A stretch of 64,000 nucleotides of DNA from Datnioides undecimradiatus (taxonomy: Eukaryota > Chordata > Actinopteri > Lobotiformes > Datnioididae), in NCBI GenBank assembly GCA_008933995.1, contig WARS01000036.1:2456419-2520418 (forward strand). The letters are read 5' to 3'. The position numbers were made by a program, and so were the translations under genes. The notes beneath the pieces are model-generated. The model was not told where the DNA came from. It saw nothing but the letters and a program-made list of their open reading frames with translations, and made no database searches. Position 1 is the first letter of the stretch, and every line of letters begins with the position of its first letter. Shown piece after piece: positions 35,663 through 50,074 of this stretch.

Positions 35663-38600
35663 CACCTGCTAGTTTGTTTGCAGACAATCTTCAAGATCGG
35701 CAAGAAAAGGAAGAAGTGTGTTTGGCAGAATGTGATTCCTTTAACATTCTGATCTATGCACAGCACAGTTTTATGTTTTGTTGCCAAGGTGCCAGAAACA
35801 GAGAAGCAGACTGCATGTCCACTCTTACCAAGACAAACAGGAGCAGAAATCATTCAAGATTAATCATTAAAGCCACACCTGACACTATAAAGTGCATTCA
35901 GCGCATGCCTTACCTCGAGGAGCTGCAGCTGCTGAACCTCCAGAGAGTGGTGTCCTTCCACTCAGTTATGCATAAATCCTGGGTTCATCCCTTTAGCGGG
36001 CCTTGAAGAGGCAGCACCGTGCAGCCATTCATCAGATCCATTATTCAGTGTTGGAAGTGCAGTCTGGTCATTTCTTGCTCCAGCTCAAAATATTAGCCCC
36101 GTCTGACTTGCTCACCGTATGTGCTTATCTTGACATAATGGCAGCAAATCAAACCAGGAGGTCGTAGGTCAGTCATCTGACCAATGAGCACACTTCCTCG
36201 AACATGACCCCATGCAAATATGACCAACGGTGTTTTCTCCTCTTCTCATTTCTGGATCATTTCATTCAGTGGAATGGTTTTTCACTTTTCACTTTTCACA
36301 CGATTCCTAAAATGCAGAGTGTGCTAAAGGCTGGGCCTGCAGGTGGCTGGAGGGACAAAATAACTAATACGAGAGGGCAGAAGCCACGATTGACCCCCAA
36401 ATGTCCCTATTTTTCTGCCACTTTAGCTGAAAAGAATGATGTCGCCTTAAAGGACGAAGTGTTTCTGTTCACAGCAGTTCAGGTGGGATGAGCCAGGGGC
36501 AAGCATGACGGGTTTTACCACAGGACGAGTCGTCCCAGGAGACACGTCCGTGTTTCATCGTGTTTCATCTCTCAGGCAGACTCAGGGACGCCTTCTCAGT
36601 CCACCTCTTTTCTCTCTATAAGCTCTGGGCTTCTCCAGTAACCCGGGGAGTGCGTTACAGGATATTTGTAGCATTGTTTCAGATCATTTCATAAAGCAGT
36701 GACAGCTCTGAGACCTTTGGTAAGAAGGAGACTGGATCCTTTCACCTCCCAGCTTTGAATGAATCCGTGCAGGCAGAGAGAATTCCTGCAAGTTGTCATT
36801 TTGTCCTTTCGTCAAGGTGGATAGCGGTGCGCTGGGAGCACGGACGTACCTGGGTATTAAAAAATGGATTTGTTTCCTGTGAGAGTTTTCAAAGCACTGG
36901 AGGGAAATAGATTTGAGTACTAGGTGTTGACAACAAAGAGTGCCACGCTGCGGCGTGTCCTGTATGGCCTGTGTTGAAATGCATGGTCTATATTTGGAAG
37001 AATCTCTAGTTAGTCAGTGTCCCCTCTCTGTCCCTTCCCTTTTGATGCAGGAGATGAAAAATTAAACGTGCTTTTTCTTCTGTTTGTCGGTGGGCTTGTC
37101 TTTCTTCTTCAAAGGCATGACTCATAGAATGACCTTTAGTTCCCAGGAGTTCAGTGTCTCCTGTGAGGCACCAGGGCTGCTTGAAAGCTTTTGGTGCCCC
37201 AGAAATGTTCCCAGCCCTGGCCAAACTCTGTTAAATTGCCTTTTCTTCTCATTTTATTTCCGACTAATACATCCTTTTTTAGGCTTTGCACTCCTGAGAT
37301 GTCAGGAGGCTGTGATGTTGGAGGTCGGAAGACGGGCAGAGGTGATGATTAAGGGCCTTTTCGCACCTTTTTTGAGTCCGTGGTAAGGTTGGAGTCGGGA
37401 AGGGAAATCAAATAAAGTGGAGATCACAGCATGCGCTTTAAATAAACCTTTGTCAGGGAAAGATGATTTTTAGCGGGCGCTCTCGGTGCCCTGTGGTCGG
37501 AGAGCAGACTGTTGGCTGGCAATCTTTTCCTGTCGTTCCCCGTCTTCTCTCTTCGCTCCTGTCATCTATCTTTTGTCTAATGAAGGCAAAAAATACTAAC
37601 AAGCTTCATAAAACTAAAAAAAAAAGGTAGTATCATCATCATAATGTGTTGTGTTTACAACTCCTGTCACTGTCCACAAATATCAGTCAACGCTGCTTTG
37701 AATATTTTAGAGCTGCAGTTCATGACGTCCTGCTGCCTGTCGCCATGGCTCCCGGTGTATATGGTGATGGACATCGTTTGGGTGTCCAGCGTATGGAGTG
37801 TGGGCTGACGCACTGGACGTGTGACAGGATGTGGGTGTGGGACTGAATTAGAGCTCCTTTGATCGTACTTGATCACAGTTTTGTCGTGGACTTTCACACC
37901 TCACCAAACTTTTCCAACCACACTCTCAGAAATGGAAAGACGCTTCTTGCGGTCGAGGTAAAAACACCTTTTACTGTTTCTAAAATATGATTGAACAGAA
38001 AATCTGGCACCATATGAAAAGTGTGTTTGCCTGTTGTACCGTAGGCTCTGAGTACTGCGGCGTCAGTAGAAGCAAAATGTGAAAGCAAGTCTGAGAAAAT
38101 GACAAAAAAGGAAAAACCTTTGTGTGTCTGCCAGCGTGAAGGTGTGCGTACATGTAGCGTTACTGTTTCATGTTTGTTTGCCGGCGAAATACTGAATGTC
38201 AACGCTTTCTTTGCAGCTGAATATATGTATCTGCACAGATATGCACTGCATTAAAGCCACACAGCCTTGCACCTTTGTGCATTGATTCCTATGTTTTGAT
38301 GGCTTATGGATGGATGAATCCAGACTACTCATATATACCTTGACTAAATGCATCCCCCTTAATAAAATATAGTATTGTAAGTACATGTGAGTAACGCAGT
38401 GGACTTAATATGATTATTTTCTAATAAAAACTAAAAGCTTTTCATGAAGCTTTTCAATTTAATGTACAGCACTAGAGTGCATGGGTCTCTTAAAAGTGGT
38501 ACTATGTGATTCAGTCACTGTGACAAGAAATAGCTGACATTCACAGTACTCAGCAACTCAGTGCAACAGAACCAGCTTTTGGTTCGTCCAATGTGATCCT

Positions 38601-41600
38601 CCAGTTGGTTCCCGGTTACAGAGGCGTTAATACGGCAGCTGACGGCTTTCGAGGTAAAATCCGGCAACAAATAACTGCAGGCCCTCACGTGAGAGACTTT
38701 CACCCCCTCGTACACTGGCCCACAGTATGAGGCTGGCAGAGGGCCGCTCACACAAATCAGCATGAAGCACATGACCTGCATTTATCCTCAAAGCAAACAA
38801 TGCGCCTCAGTGTGCTGATGAACGGGGTGTGTGCTTGTAATGAATTTAATAATTCAATCAAAAGTAAACGTAAAAATTGGACTGACGCAGTGTTGTGGTA
38901 CTTACCGAGGGGCAGAAGTGAGCTAACAGAGGCCTGTTTATTACTGTCCCTGATGTTTGCTCAAAATACCCTTCTTGGTTTGCCTCGGCGAGCTTCTCCA
39001 GGATTCTGAGATCTTGCTAATTTTAGTTTAGTAATTTTAGCTCCACTGGTGCTGCTGTGAACTTGGAGAGAGGGACGACAGGAATCGTTGCTCTCGTCCA
39101 GCCAAAACCAAATGCAGGCTTACAGCAATACTTCCCCGTCGACCACCAATGACCATGTGATTCATGGAGCTCTGCCTGGGAGTTAAAAGCTTCACGATAA
39201 CTTTGATTTAGTGCACAAAGCCCTTTCACAAATCTCCTGTAGAACATCACAGCACTGTTCACCATGTGATCAAATGTAGCCAGAGTGAACACACAAACAC
39301 AGCAACAAATATAAGCCATATATGATTTATTGTGGAGATCTGGACTTTGAACTTTGACATTTCGGCCCAGCTTTCAAGGCGTGTTAATGAAACTAACTGT
39401 GAGATCAATAATAACATATTCATATTACTGCCCTCTGCAGGCTGCAGAGATGTGTCTTGCTTCACACCTGCAAGTGATAATAACTCTACAATGGTATCAG
39501 ATACAGGAATCAGGAAACCACCTTCTTTGATGTGTCTATCACAAACACAGAACCTTGTGTTACAACAGGACATGGCGGTTTGGTTGTGTTGGTGTTGCTG
39601 TCGTCACTTGTGTGGGCCGCATGTTGGCCGCCAGTCCTCCACGCACACGCCATAATGGGCATCTCTGATAGAAGTGTGTTAGAAGCGTGGCAGGAAAGAA
39701 GAAAGGCTTGGGGGGAAAAAAGACATTGAGCATCGTAGGAGGGTAAAAACTGGGCCTGCTGGGTAAATATTGACACCCAGGATGTCTTGCTCTGTTGTTT
39801 TTATGACCTCTGCTGGCAATAATTAATCACCCACTTAAATAATGTTGTACACACAGAGCACAGAACACGGACAGGCTAGACTGGCACCTTCCGTGTGACA
39901 GTTTCTTAATGAGCAGCCTTGTAGGCCGTACATTGGGGTTGTAGTGTACTTGTTGCTCTGGATGTGATATTAAACCATCTAGCTTAAAGTGAGAAGCAAC
40001 ACATTAACAGTACTGCACTGTACTGACCCTGGGTCAGTGTTAATTCAAAGAGCCTCAGTAATAAACAGCACAAACCACATTAGACCCCATAGCTTAACAC
40101 TTGACGTAAATAACTGAACTTTATGGAGCTGTGTATTCTTTACTGGAGGTCAAATGTTGAGACTTGAGCATCCACACTGTGGTCATTGATCTACAAGTTG
40201 CTGACTCATGTTTTAACTCACTAAAAAAGCTGAAAGCAGCATTATGGTTTCTGATGTTTCATTTATGGATAATCAGGCATTAACTAATCATGTCATCTTT
40301 ACTGCTGAGCCACATGACTGAACCAAACCGGCTACTGAGTGTGTTATTAGTAATGCCGGAGTGACAGTTCACTCTCAGCGGCGCATGCTTGTTTTCACGA
40401 GGTCTGACAATAAAAGTCGCTTCGTGTAAATGAAAGTGATCATAAAAACCAGATGACGCATAATATGAATGAGTGACAGTGATAATTAATAGGACACAAA
40501 AACAGCTATCACGTGTGAGATGAAGCGTTTTGGGTGAAAGTGAGTAGAGGTTGTGTTGCTGTGAAGAATCAGCTTCCCTACAGCAGTGGGACACTACATT
40601 AATCACTCTGTAGTGTCACAGATCAGTGTTGTCAATGTAAATGTGACCATAACAGAGAAACATGTTGTTAGGATGTGTTAATGTGGTTGAACACAGCCTT
40701 CATGCATCAGTTGATCAGACGATAGCTCAAGCAAGGGTACACAGAGGAGCAACGAGTGAACTACCTGTGCGAGTCATTACACCTGCAGTGTCACATGACA
40801 TTTTCTGCATTCAGGGATGATTTCGGCTGGTCACGTGTCGCAACCTTCAACGGCCTGCTTGGGGCGTCGTTGCTGTCACAGGCGCTTGATCATTTGGGGA
40901 CTTTGAGCTGAATTTAGTGGGGCTGCGTTCGGTCTTGTCCGAGTGCTCTCGACCGTCTTTGCTTCAGCAGCTTTTGAATAGTAGGAAAATGAGTCAGCGT
41001 GAGCGAGGTGAGCAAAACAATCTGCATGAATCACTGAGGGAAATTACTGGAAATGATCTTACCTGATTATGTATGTTAAGTTTGAGACGACAGTGATGTA
41101 TTTGCGCCCGTGAGCAGCGGTGCTCAGCAGAGACTTCATCAGTTCTCCTCTGCAGTTACTTAATAATAGATTTCTGTGATCTCACCCTGGGGATGATCCG
41201 TATTAAACATGGGAGTCGTGTTTTTCTGCTCTCACTTTCCCCTCTGTGGCAAGGAAAAGCCCATAGGTTTCCAAATAAGGCCTGAGTGAGCGCTGGCAGT
41301 ATTAATAGAATAAGACTGCTGCTAGGGAATATTTGTATTGACCTGTTGAAAGACTTTATCTGATGCATGCTGTTTCCATGGTAGTGTGGGGGCTGGATGC
41401 TATGAGGCTGCGGTGGAGCTCCGTGTGCAGCTGCAGCCGACTCCACTGTAGGTAGCAGGAACCCACCTTTTTAAATGTCAAACCTAGACCGGTTCAAGCT
41501 GATTTAAAGCAGCTGTCTGTGGTTTTTTTCCCATTCTCATGGTCCCAATATGAAAACACACAGACTTTAACACTCTGACAGTCAGGCTCCGGACCGCCTG

Positions 41601-43713
41601 TGGTGTTGTACCAGGCAACAGTTCTTCCCCATATCAAAATAGCACATCCTTCTCTGCTGATCATATGCTTCAAACACATTTGTTATGCTAATAAGTCCCT
41701 CATGAGCATGAAACCATAACTATTTCTCTCGAGTTCTTCAGCAGAGTTGCAGCCTTTGAGAGGCTTTTAAACCATTCGTACTCAGTGAATGTCAAACAGT
41801 TGTGAGAAAGTCATCAACCTCCACCAGCCATAATAATATTAGTCAAGAGATTAAGAACTCAGATTCTGTAGCAGTTGTGCCTGTTAAACACAGACATTTG
41901 TTTGACTGTGACATTATGCAGAGAGATCCTTTGGTCTGGGAGACTTCCTCTGTGTGCTGAGAGGATTGCCTGTCTGATGCGACTCTGGCACAGCTCCGAT
42001 GGATTATGTCTTCATGAGGCCATTTGCTACCTCTCTCCGTTCTAATCTGCGTACGGTATATTTGGCTTTTCAAGCTCCACTGGCTTCATTTGAAATGTCA
42101 AATCTCTTTAAAAGCTGCTGAACATGTTTGCGAGCTGCATGGGAAAGTTATGATAATCGAGTTCATCTGCAGGATTGCACGTTATCGTTTAAAATATAGT
42201 AGTCAACCAGGCTGTTCATCGCTGACTTGATTGTTTTTGTTGTTAATTGAATTTCATTAAGGCAATGTTGTACATCTGATCATGGAATACTGGGTTTGTC
42301 CTGGCAGAACAGCACCTCCACTGGTTGGACATGAGCAGTTCATTCAAGCATTCGCATCAGTGGCTCATTCACTTACATTTAGCGTCTTGACAGACAGCTT
42401 GACTTGTAACTAACTTGAAACATTGACCTGATACCTTGTTAGCACGCTGTAGCCTTTGGTATTGTATTTATTCGAAGACAGATGCCGCTGAACTCGGTTT
42501 AACACGTCGTTCAGAGGTTGAGGCTGAGGGATTTAAACATTTTGCTTGGATTCTTTTGAGGAGATGAACCGTAACACCGTTTCAAAAAAAAAACTTAGAA
42601 TGTCAGAATGGTCAAAGTCACTGTTTGTGCAGCCAAAATGCAGAATATCCTGGGAAATAAACCTCTGCGTCTGCACATTGGTTGCATATATTTATCTAAA
42701 AAGTCATTTGGCTTCTGCGGGTCAGTCCAGTTCAGTTTAACAATGTTAGATAAGAGGCAGAAATAGCAAAGAGTAACCTTTTCTAAATTCACCACCTTCT
42801 CTGTTGTCTCACACCCTGTTTCTTAATTTTCCTTGGTCGTGCCTCACTTCCAGGCAAGTCTTCCGCCAGCCACTCCTTCCTCTGAGCGTGCTGGCTTTTT
42901 GCATGGAGACCTGCTGAGGGGTTTTTGACTTGATGAAGACGTGCTGTGTTTGTTCAGTTTGTTCCGGCAACAGAGAGGCCCGTGGTGTGAATGTGATTCA
43001 GCTGGCTGATTCAGCCCATTAAATGGCTCTATGAAAAGAATGGGCTGCTGGCTTTGGCTTGCTGCTGGCTGCCGGTCCCAGGACCCACTGTATGCCTGGC
43101 ACTGAATGGAAACAATGTCTTTTAGCGCTGGTGACTTGGACACATGACAGCATGCAAGCAGTTTGATAGGTGGAAACTTGGAAAGGGTCTATAAAACCTG
43201 AAGGTACTGATTTGTTGCAAATTAAAAATTCAAGTTCTAGTGGGGCACACACATGCAAGCGTGCTTCAACAAAGGGTTTCCCACTGATACAGGGTTGTAT
43301 CAGTATGTTTCAATACACACAAGACGCTGCTTTACTCACTTCTTTTCCCTGTGTAGTGATAGAAATACTGCTTAGAGCACAGATTCTGAAAAGTCTCTCT
43401 CATGGTACAAATACAGCATGTCTAAGTTTCACATAGGTGTTAAATTGTGTGAGTTTTAGTTTCAGTCGAACTTTGGATGGATTTTCCTTACAAACACGCC
43501 TGACTGGCTCTCTCTGCTACAGTAAAACTTTTCCTTGCCTGACATCTTTATCAGGCTTGATCAAAAACCTGTTAATGCGTCCATATAGCCTGGAAATCAG
43601 GTTTTCTGGTTGAGTATATCAGGTCTGCAACAAACTACTTTACAACTACATAACGCTTAATAAACACACTGTTTATGTGCATGTTTGGCTTTTAACAAAG
43701 ACCTGAAGCTCTT

Positions 43714-43960
43714 ATGCCGCTCTGTAAATATGTTGTCAAATGCTCAGCAGTAGAACCAGGCCAGGAAGTGCCAAAAATGTTGTTTGGAATTCCTCAAGGC
43801 TCACTGCTTGGCCCGGCTTTCTTCAGTTTGCAGTATGATTCTCACTATTTTTCAGACTGCTGTTATCTATGCTGGCAACATTTTTCATATCAGCCCACTT
43901 AATTTTATATCTAGTCACTCTGCACTAAATGCAGGTACAGCTTTTCGTGTGCTAAATGGT
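43714..43960 (+). mobile_element. LINE reverse-transcriptase relic (frameshifted)
   Basis: One frame reads FGIPQGSLLGPAFFSL, a clear match to the GVPQGSVLGPLLF block of non-LTR retrotransposon reverse transcriptases. Just downstream, in another frame, TAVIYAG resembles the DDTVIYAG stretch that contains the catalytic YADD motif. The aspartates and the intervening frame are lost, so it is dead. I cannot assign the clade (L2/Rex1-type is possible). It sits in sense orientation in adcy5 intron 1. Confidence 0.7.
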
Positions 43961-44480
43961 CTTGAACAGATGTTAACTTTGCTTTTTGAAACTGGATTTG
44001 GGCTCGAACTGATCACTCCTGGTCTCCTCAAGCTAACTGCTGGTGCTGCTGGAATGTAAAACAGCTTCCTGAGGGGCCAGGTGTAGATTCAAAACTCAAT
44101 CCGTGTTCATATCCTTGCACCAGATTCACAAACACCTGCATACACATTGTTCCATGTTAAGAGTCCCGGCCATCAATCACCAAGAAGTTGTGCACCTGTT
44201 TGGAGCAGAACCAGATTTGTTCTGGCCTCGGTCCTAATGCAGCAGTAGTGTCATCTTCAGCGACGGGGGGCCTCATCTCAGAGTTATAAGTTGCAAGTCA
44301 TTCACAGGCTGGTGACACATCAACGGGTCCAGTTTGTGACACATTTACAACATGTTTTATTTGCTCATTATGCATGATTGGTGTGACCACAAATAAATCT
44401 GTTTACTGGGCTCAGGAAAAAAACATGCAGTGCACACATTTGCTGGATGCATGTTTAGACATGTGATGTGCAAATGCTTT

Positions 44481-44501
44481 AAAAAAAAAAAAAAAAAAAA
44501 A
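44481..44501. repeat. Poly(A) run, 21 bp
   Basis: Twenty-one consecutive A residues. It may be a retroposon tail, but no body is recognisable immediately upstream. Confidence 0.9.
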
Positions 44502-45162
44502 GCTGCTCAGAAACCTCTGACCGGGTCACAGGTCTATCACTCAAAATGAGTAGCGCCACGAGGAAACAACATGCAGAGCTGCAGACATATTAATAAAATA
44601 AATAGCAGACCCTTTATTCAACTGCAGTGTGGGGTAAGAGTGTCCTGTGTGACAGTTCCTGGTGGTGTCATGGTCATTAGTATCAGCTGTACACAGTGCA
44701 TGCTGCTGCAAGAGACTCATCGTGTTTATATTCTTCATTTAAACTGAACAGAAGTGTATTCCCCTTTGTTTTGTGGTTTGATATCCAATGTGCTCCAATG
44801 TGCTTGTGTTTGTTTAGCTGTCAGTCACTTGCACACCACACTGTGAGCAACCTGCTGAATCTGTGTTATGTTACCTTGTTGTGCACGTTTCCTGGACCTT
44901 TAGAGGGAAGCCATCATGAACTTTAATGGTTCAACTGGACATAAAGTGTTTTAGCTTGCAATTAAGTGAGCAATTAAAGGGAGCGTTAGTTAAGTTGTAG
45001 AGAAGCAGCAGAGATGTCAGTAGAGAGCAACAGGCTGGAGACAGAAGGGGAAATAAAGATAGGACAGAGGTGCCCAGCGGGATTCAAACTGATGACTTTA
45101 ACTTTGACCTGTGTCTTCTCAGTCTTCAGGCACATGTGGAGGCTCCTCCTTTTATGCTCTAA

Positions 45163-46563
<1,401 letters not shown>

Positions 46564-46668
46564 TAACGCTGGCAGGTTGTCGCGGATTGAAACGGGTTGA
46601 AGCTGCGCATAAATGTCACGTCGTTCTCAACAAATATATCCACAAATCATTTCAAATGTGTGCCTCTT

Positions 46669-46669
<1 letters not shown>

Positions 46670-46711
<42 letters not shown>
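46670..46711. repeat. (CA)n microsatellite, about 21 units
   Basis: Uninterrupted CA dinucleotides about 110 bp inside intron 3. It is long enough to be highly polymorphic and useful as a marker. Confidence 0.95.
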
Positions 46712-46712
<1 letters not shown>

Positions 46713-48080
46713 CGGAGGCACAACTGGTCCTCAGACAATTAATATTCAATGGAATAATTCCCGACTATAGTAAATGTTTTATTAACAGCTGCATTGGGTG
46801 AGTTTCGGAAAAGGATTTATTGAAGCACTCACAACAACAACCCTGTGTACACAGTAGTACAGTATATTAGCTTATCAATAGTATTAATGACACTAAGTTT
46901 GTTGTTTCAAGCTTACACCTTTCGTGCTTGTACCTCCTTACACAACAGGGTGGAGGAGGTGTGTGGAAGAGCTAATTCATCTCCGGTCTACCACTCCGCT
47001 GCATCAGTTGGTGTGCGCTGTGGAAAACAAAAGTAATGTTTGGAGTCACGCTCACAATGGCGTTACAGTGTTGGTGGAGCGGAGTTGTCAAATAAATCGT
47101 GATTTAATCCCAATTTAATCCTGAACAGTGCAGCCCACCCACGGACAAAGGCAGAAGAGGAGGGAGAAGTGCAGGCGTTGCCATGACAATAGGCTGCATG
47201 GTATTTTCCCAGGGTATTTATCACCTGTCTCTTCATACAGTGTCAGTCACCGTACAGAGGGTAACTTCATTAAAATATCGCTGACTAGATATTCTCTGTG
47301 GCTGACAACATAAGAATATAAACAAAATCCATTTTAAGAAATCAAAAAAAAATCTTTACAGTAATGTAATCACTGGATTGATGTTTTTCAGACCTGTTTT
47401 ATTCAATGAGAAAAGATTCCAGGACAGGACAGATGAGTGTTTACTAGATTTCAGTCTGTCAGTTATATTTAGATTGGCGCTGAGGAGGCGGAGCTGTTGG
47501 GAAATGGCACCTCCTCTGCAGTTGTGCCAACTGATCACTCTGTGACTTTAGTTAGGCTTCAACAGTCTGAAGGCTCGTCAGTTGGGTTGCACACAGGTGG
47601 CAAAATCTGCCCCGCTGAGCTTTGATTTGTTTGGTATTGTGTTCGGTTTCACTTGCCTTTGGAATGTGAATGTTAAATCTGATCAGCAGCTTCTTGCTTT
47701 AACGTATTTTGAATTAAACACTTATTACACAATGCGCTCGCTGACGAACAGTATGGTTTCCCACTGCGCAGTTCCGTCTGTGTACTGTCTCCTCCTGCCT
47801 TCATGCCTCCAGTAGACACCCAGTGAATGATTAAACTCGTGTGCATATAAACTCATAACAGTTTCCCTCTACAGCGACCGTGATTCTTGCTTCTCTCTGA
47901 TTTCCCAAGTGCCGTTGATCGTTTCTTCACCGAGGTCTGGGAAACAGGTGCGGCTTGCCCTGTGTTGTTGGGATTTGTTTGACAGTCAGTTGATATTAAT
48001 GGATGCAAAATGTTTTTGAATAGTGGCCTGACGCAGCTCACACGCACAGTGTCCAGTTGATGCTACCAGCACTTAGCTGG

Positions 48081-48401
48081 TCAGCAGCGGTTATCAGGAG
48101 GAGTCCTGGTGATCTGCTGAATAAGCAATGAGGAAGTGAGCTCATGGCCTTCACTTTCAGCGGTGGTTATATGTGTCACTTCCAGCGCATATGGAGTTTC
48201 CATCATGTGATTACCGGGGTCGTATATGAGGAAGAGATCATAACCCCTCACAGTCTGAAGACGGTCGATGTGAATGGCCTCCTTGATGGCTCTCCGGTTG
48301 TTGATTGACTCCTGATGGATCTCTTTAACCTCCTCCAACTTGTTGCTATCACCCGTTTGATGGGATGTTTGCAGACGGCGGATGCTGGCTGTTTCTTGCA
48401 T
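48081..48401 (-). mobile_element. Decayed retroelement C-terminal fragment, antisense to adcy5
   Basis: The 106-codon minus-strand frame contains INNRRAIKEAIHI followed by RGYDLFLIYDP. The order RR-IKEAI-I, (LNRD-)GY-L--IYDP is what I recall at the C-terminal end of GIY-YIG-bearing Penelope-like and related fish retroelement proteins. The middle LNRD piece is missing and no GIY-YIG core is seen upstream, so this is a truncated relic. The exact family is uncertain, and the match is from memory rather than a search. Confidence 0.5.
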
Positions 48402-50004
48402 TCAGTCAGTGTCTTGCAGTTTGACTGATGTAGTGCTGAATCACTGGTTCACCTGGCTGGGGTGTGTCTGACTGAACACTGAGCTTATAAATCAGGTAGG
48501 TATATACAGTCAACCCCACAGGATCCACGCTGTTAAACAACTGGGGTTAGGTTTGGCACCACCATGTGGATGATTGAGGCGCTGCACTAATGTGACACAA
48601 GAAACAGAGCGTGTGCGTGTGTGTGTGCAGTGAGAGTTTTATGGCCTGTAGCTGTCACAGTCAGGTGGACGCCTGAACCTCAATACATAATAGTTGCTAT
48701 TGAGGGCCCTTTATGACTTTGATGTGTCCCTCTGAAACCTCAGGGGTTAGAGCCTCGGGTCACACACTCTGAGCCCTGGTGCACAAAAGTCTTTTTTATC
48801 ACCACTAATGTGATCCTTATCAGGAATTATGCTTTTTGTCTCCTAAGTTTAAGAGTTCAGTAACATTAAGAGTGCAGATTGTCTGTGAAGAGTGGGGGGG
48901 TGAAAAATTAGGAAATTTCCATGGCATGTGACAGAAGTTACTCTGACTGAAACCAGCCTGCACCGGGCCCCGGCAGCACTTATGAATGAGCGTGCGCACA
49001 CGATCGTGTAGCCGTCATAAAAATACATTGCATCTGCAGTTAAGAGGCAAATGCCGAGCAGGTCACGTTGTCGACAGTGGATGCATTTGTTGCAGCTTTT
49101 AAGCTTTAATAGAAATTCACTGACCCATAACTCATTCCTACCTTCAGAGGCGTTACCATTTACATAATGAGAGGAGACAGAGTGACAGAAATCTGCATGT
49201 TCAGCCGGAGCCAAACCAAAGCAAGAGCCGAAAAAAGGAGAAAAGGAAGGTGAGGTGTTGTTTTGGAGCTAAGTGTGTCTTTACTGTGGGATTTTTTTTT
49301 TTTTTTGCGTGACTCACTGGGGAGTAGGCGGCACATTAGCAGCATCCACTAAGCTTGGCTGAATTCTGTCTGTGGTCATAAGTGTGTGGTTAATGGGCAC
49401 CTAACCAGGTGTGACCCGGCCTGTCGGGGAGAGGCCAGTGGCTTTTGATAATTGGGGCTCTGCTGAGAGGCCGAGTAACAACAGGAAGGGAAGTGACAGC
49501 TCCCACTGCTGCAGCTGGGGAGTGGAGGGAGGTGGAGATGAGGAGAAGGGGCCTCAGGCTGTGGAGCTCGTTGCTGCAGTGGATATGCATAAGAGTGTGT
49601 TTCAACCTGTCTGCATGCATTCTGCTTTTAAATCAGTCTTGAACGCTCAAACAGCATTGCTCATTATAGCCTTTAATCCAACATAAAGGTAGGTAATGCC
49701 TGATAGTTTAGGGCCCACATGAACAGACAACCAGAAAACAACCAGCAGAGTGAAGTCAGGTGCTCGTGGTGGATCTACTGTCTCCTGCTGGTTGCCTTTT
49801 CCCACCGCAGAGCTGTATTTAAGCTTTTAGGAAACATCTCATAGCTCATAGTTCATAGCTTTTAAAAAAATCTATTCAATGCACAGACCCGGTGTTTAAA
49901 AATGAAAAGAATATGGATGTAAAAATATTTTTTTCATGATTTTAGGTTAAATTTAAAAAAAAGTTGAATGGTACTGCTTTCGAGACTTAGGTTGCCCTTA
50001 AAGG

Positions 50005-50074
50005 GTCAAGTCTCAAGTCCAGTTTCCAGCCAGTCACGTCCTTCTCAAGTCTCAAGTCCTTAGTTTGTGACTAC
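50005..50074. repeat. caagtctcaagtc repeat patch
   Basis: The motif tcaagtctcaagtcc occurs twice about 40 bp apart (50007 and 50045) with related sequence around it. Such caagtctcaagtc blocks are a dispersed feature I recall in fish DNA. The limits are approximate. Confidence 0.5.

Noticed and set aside
45060-45110. tRNA-SINE-like B-box (gggattcaaactg) before exon 2
   Set aside because: No matching A-box or cloverleaf and no tail; the single motif is too weak to call a SINE or tRNA.
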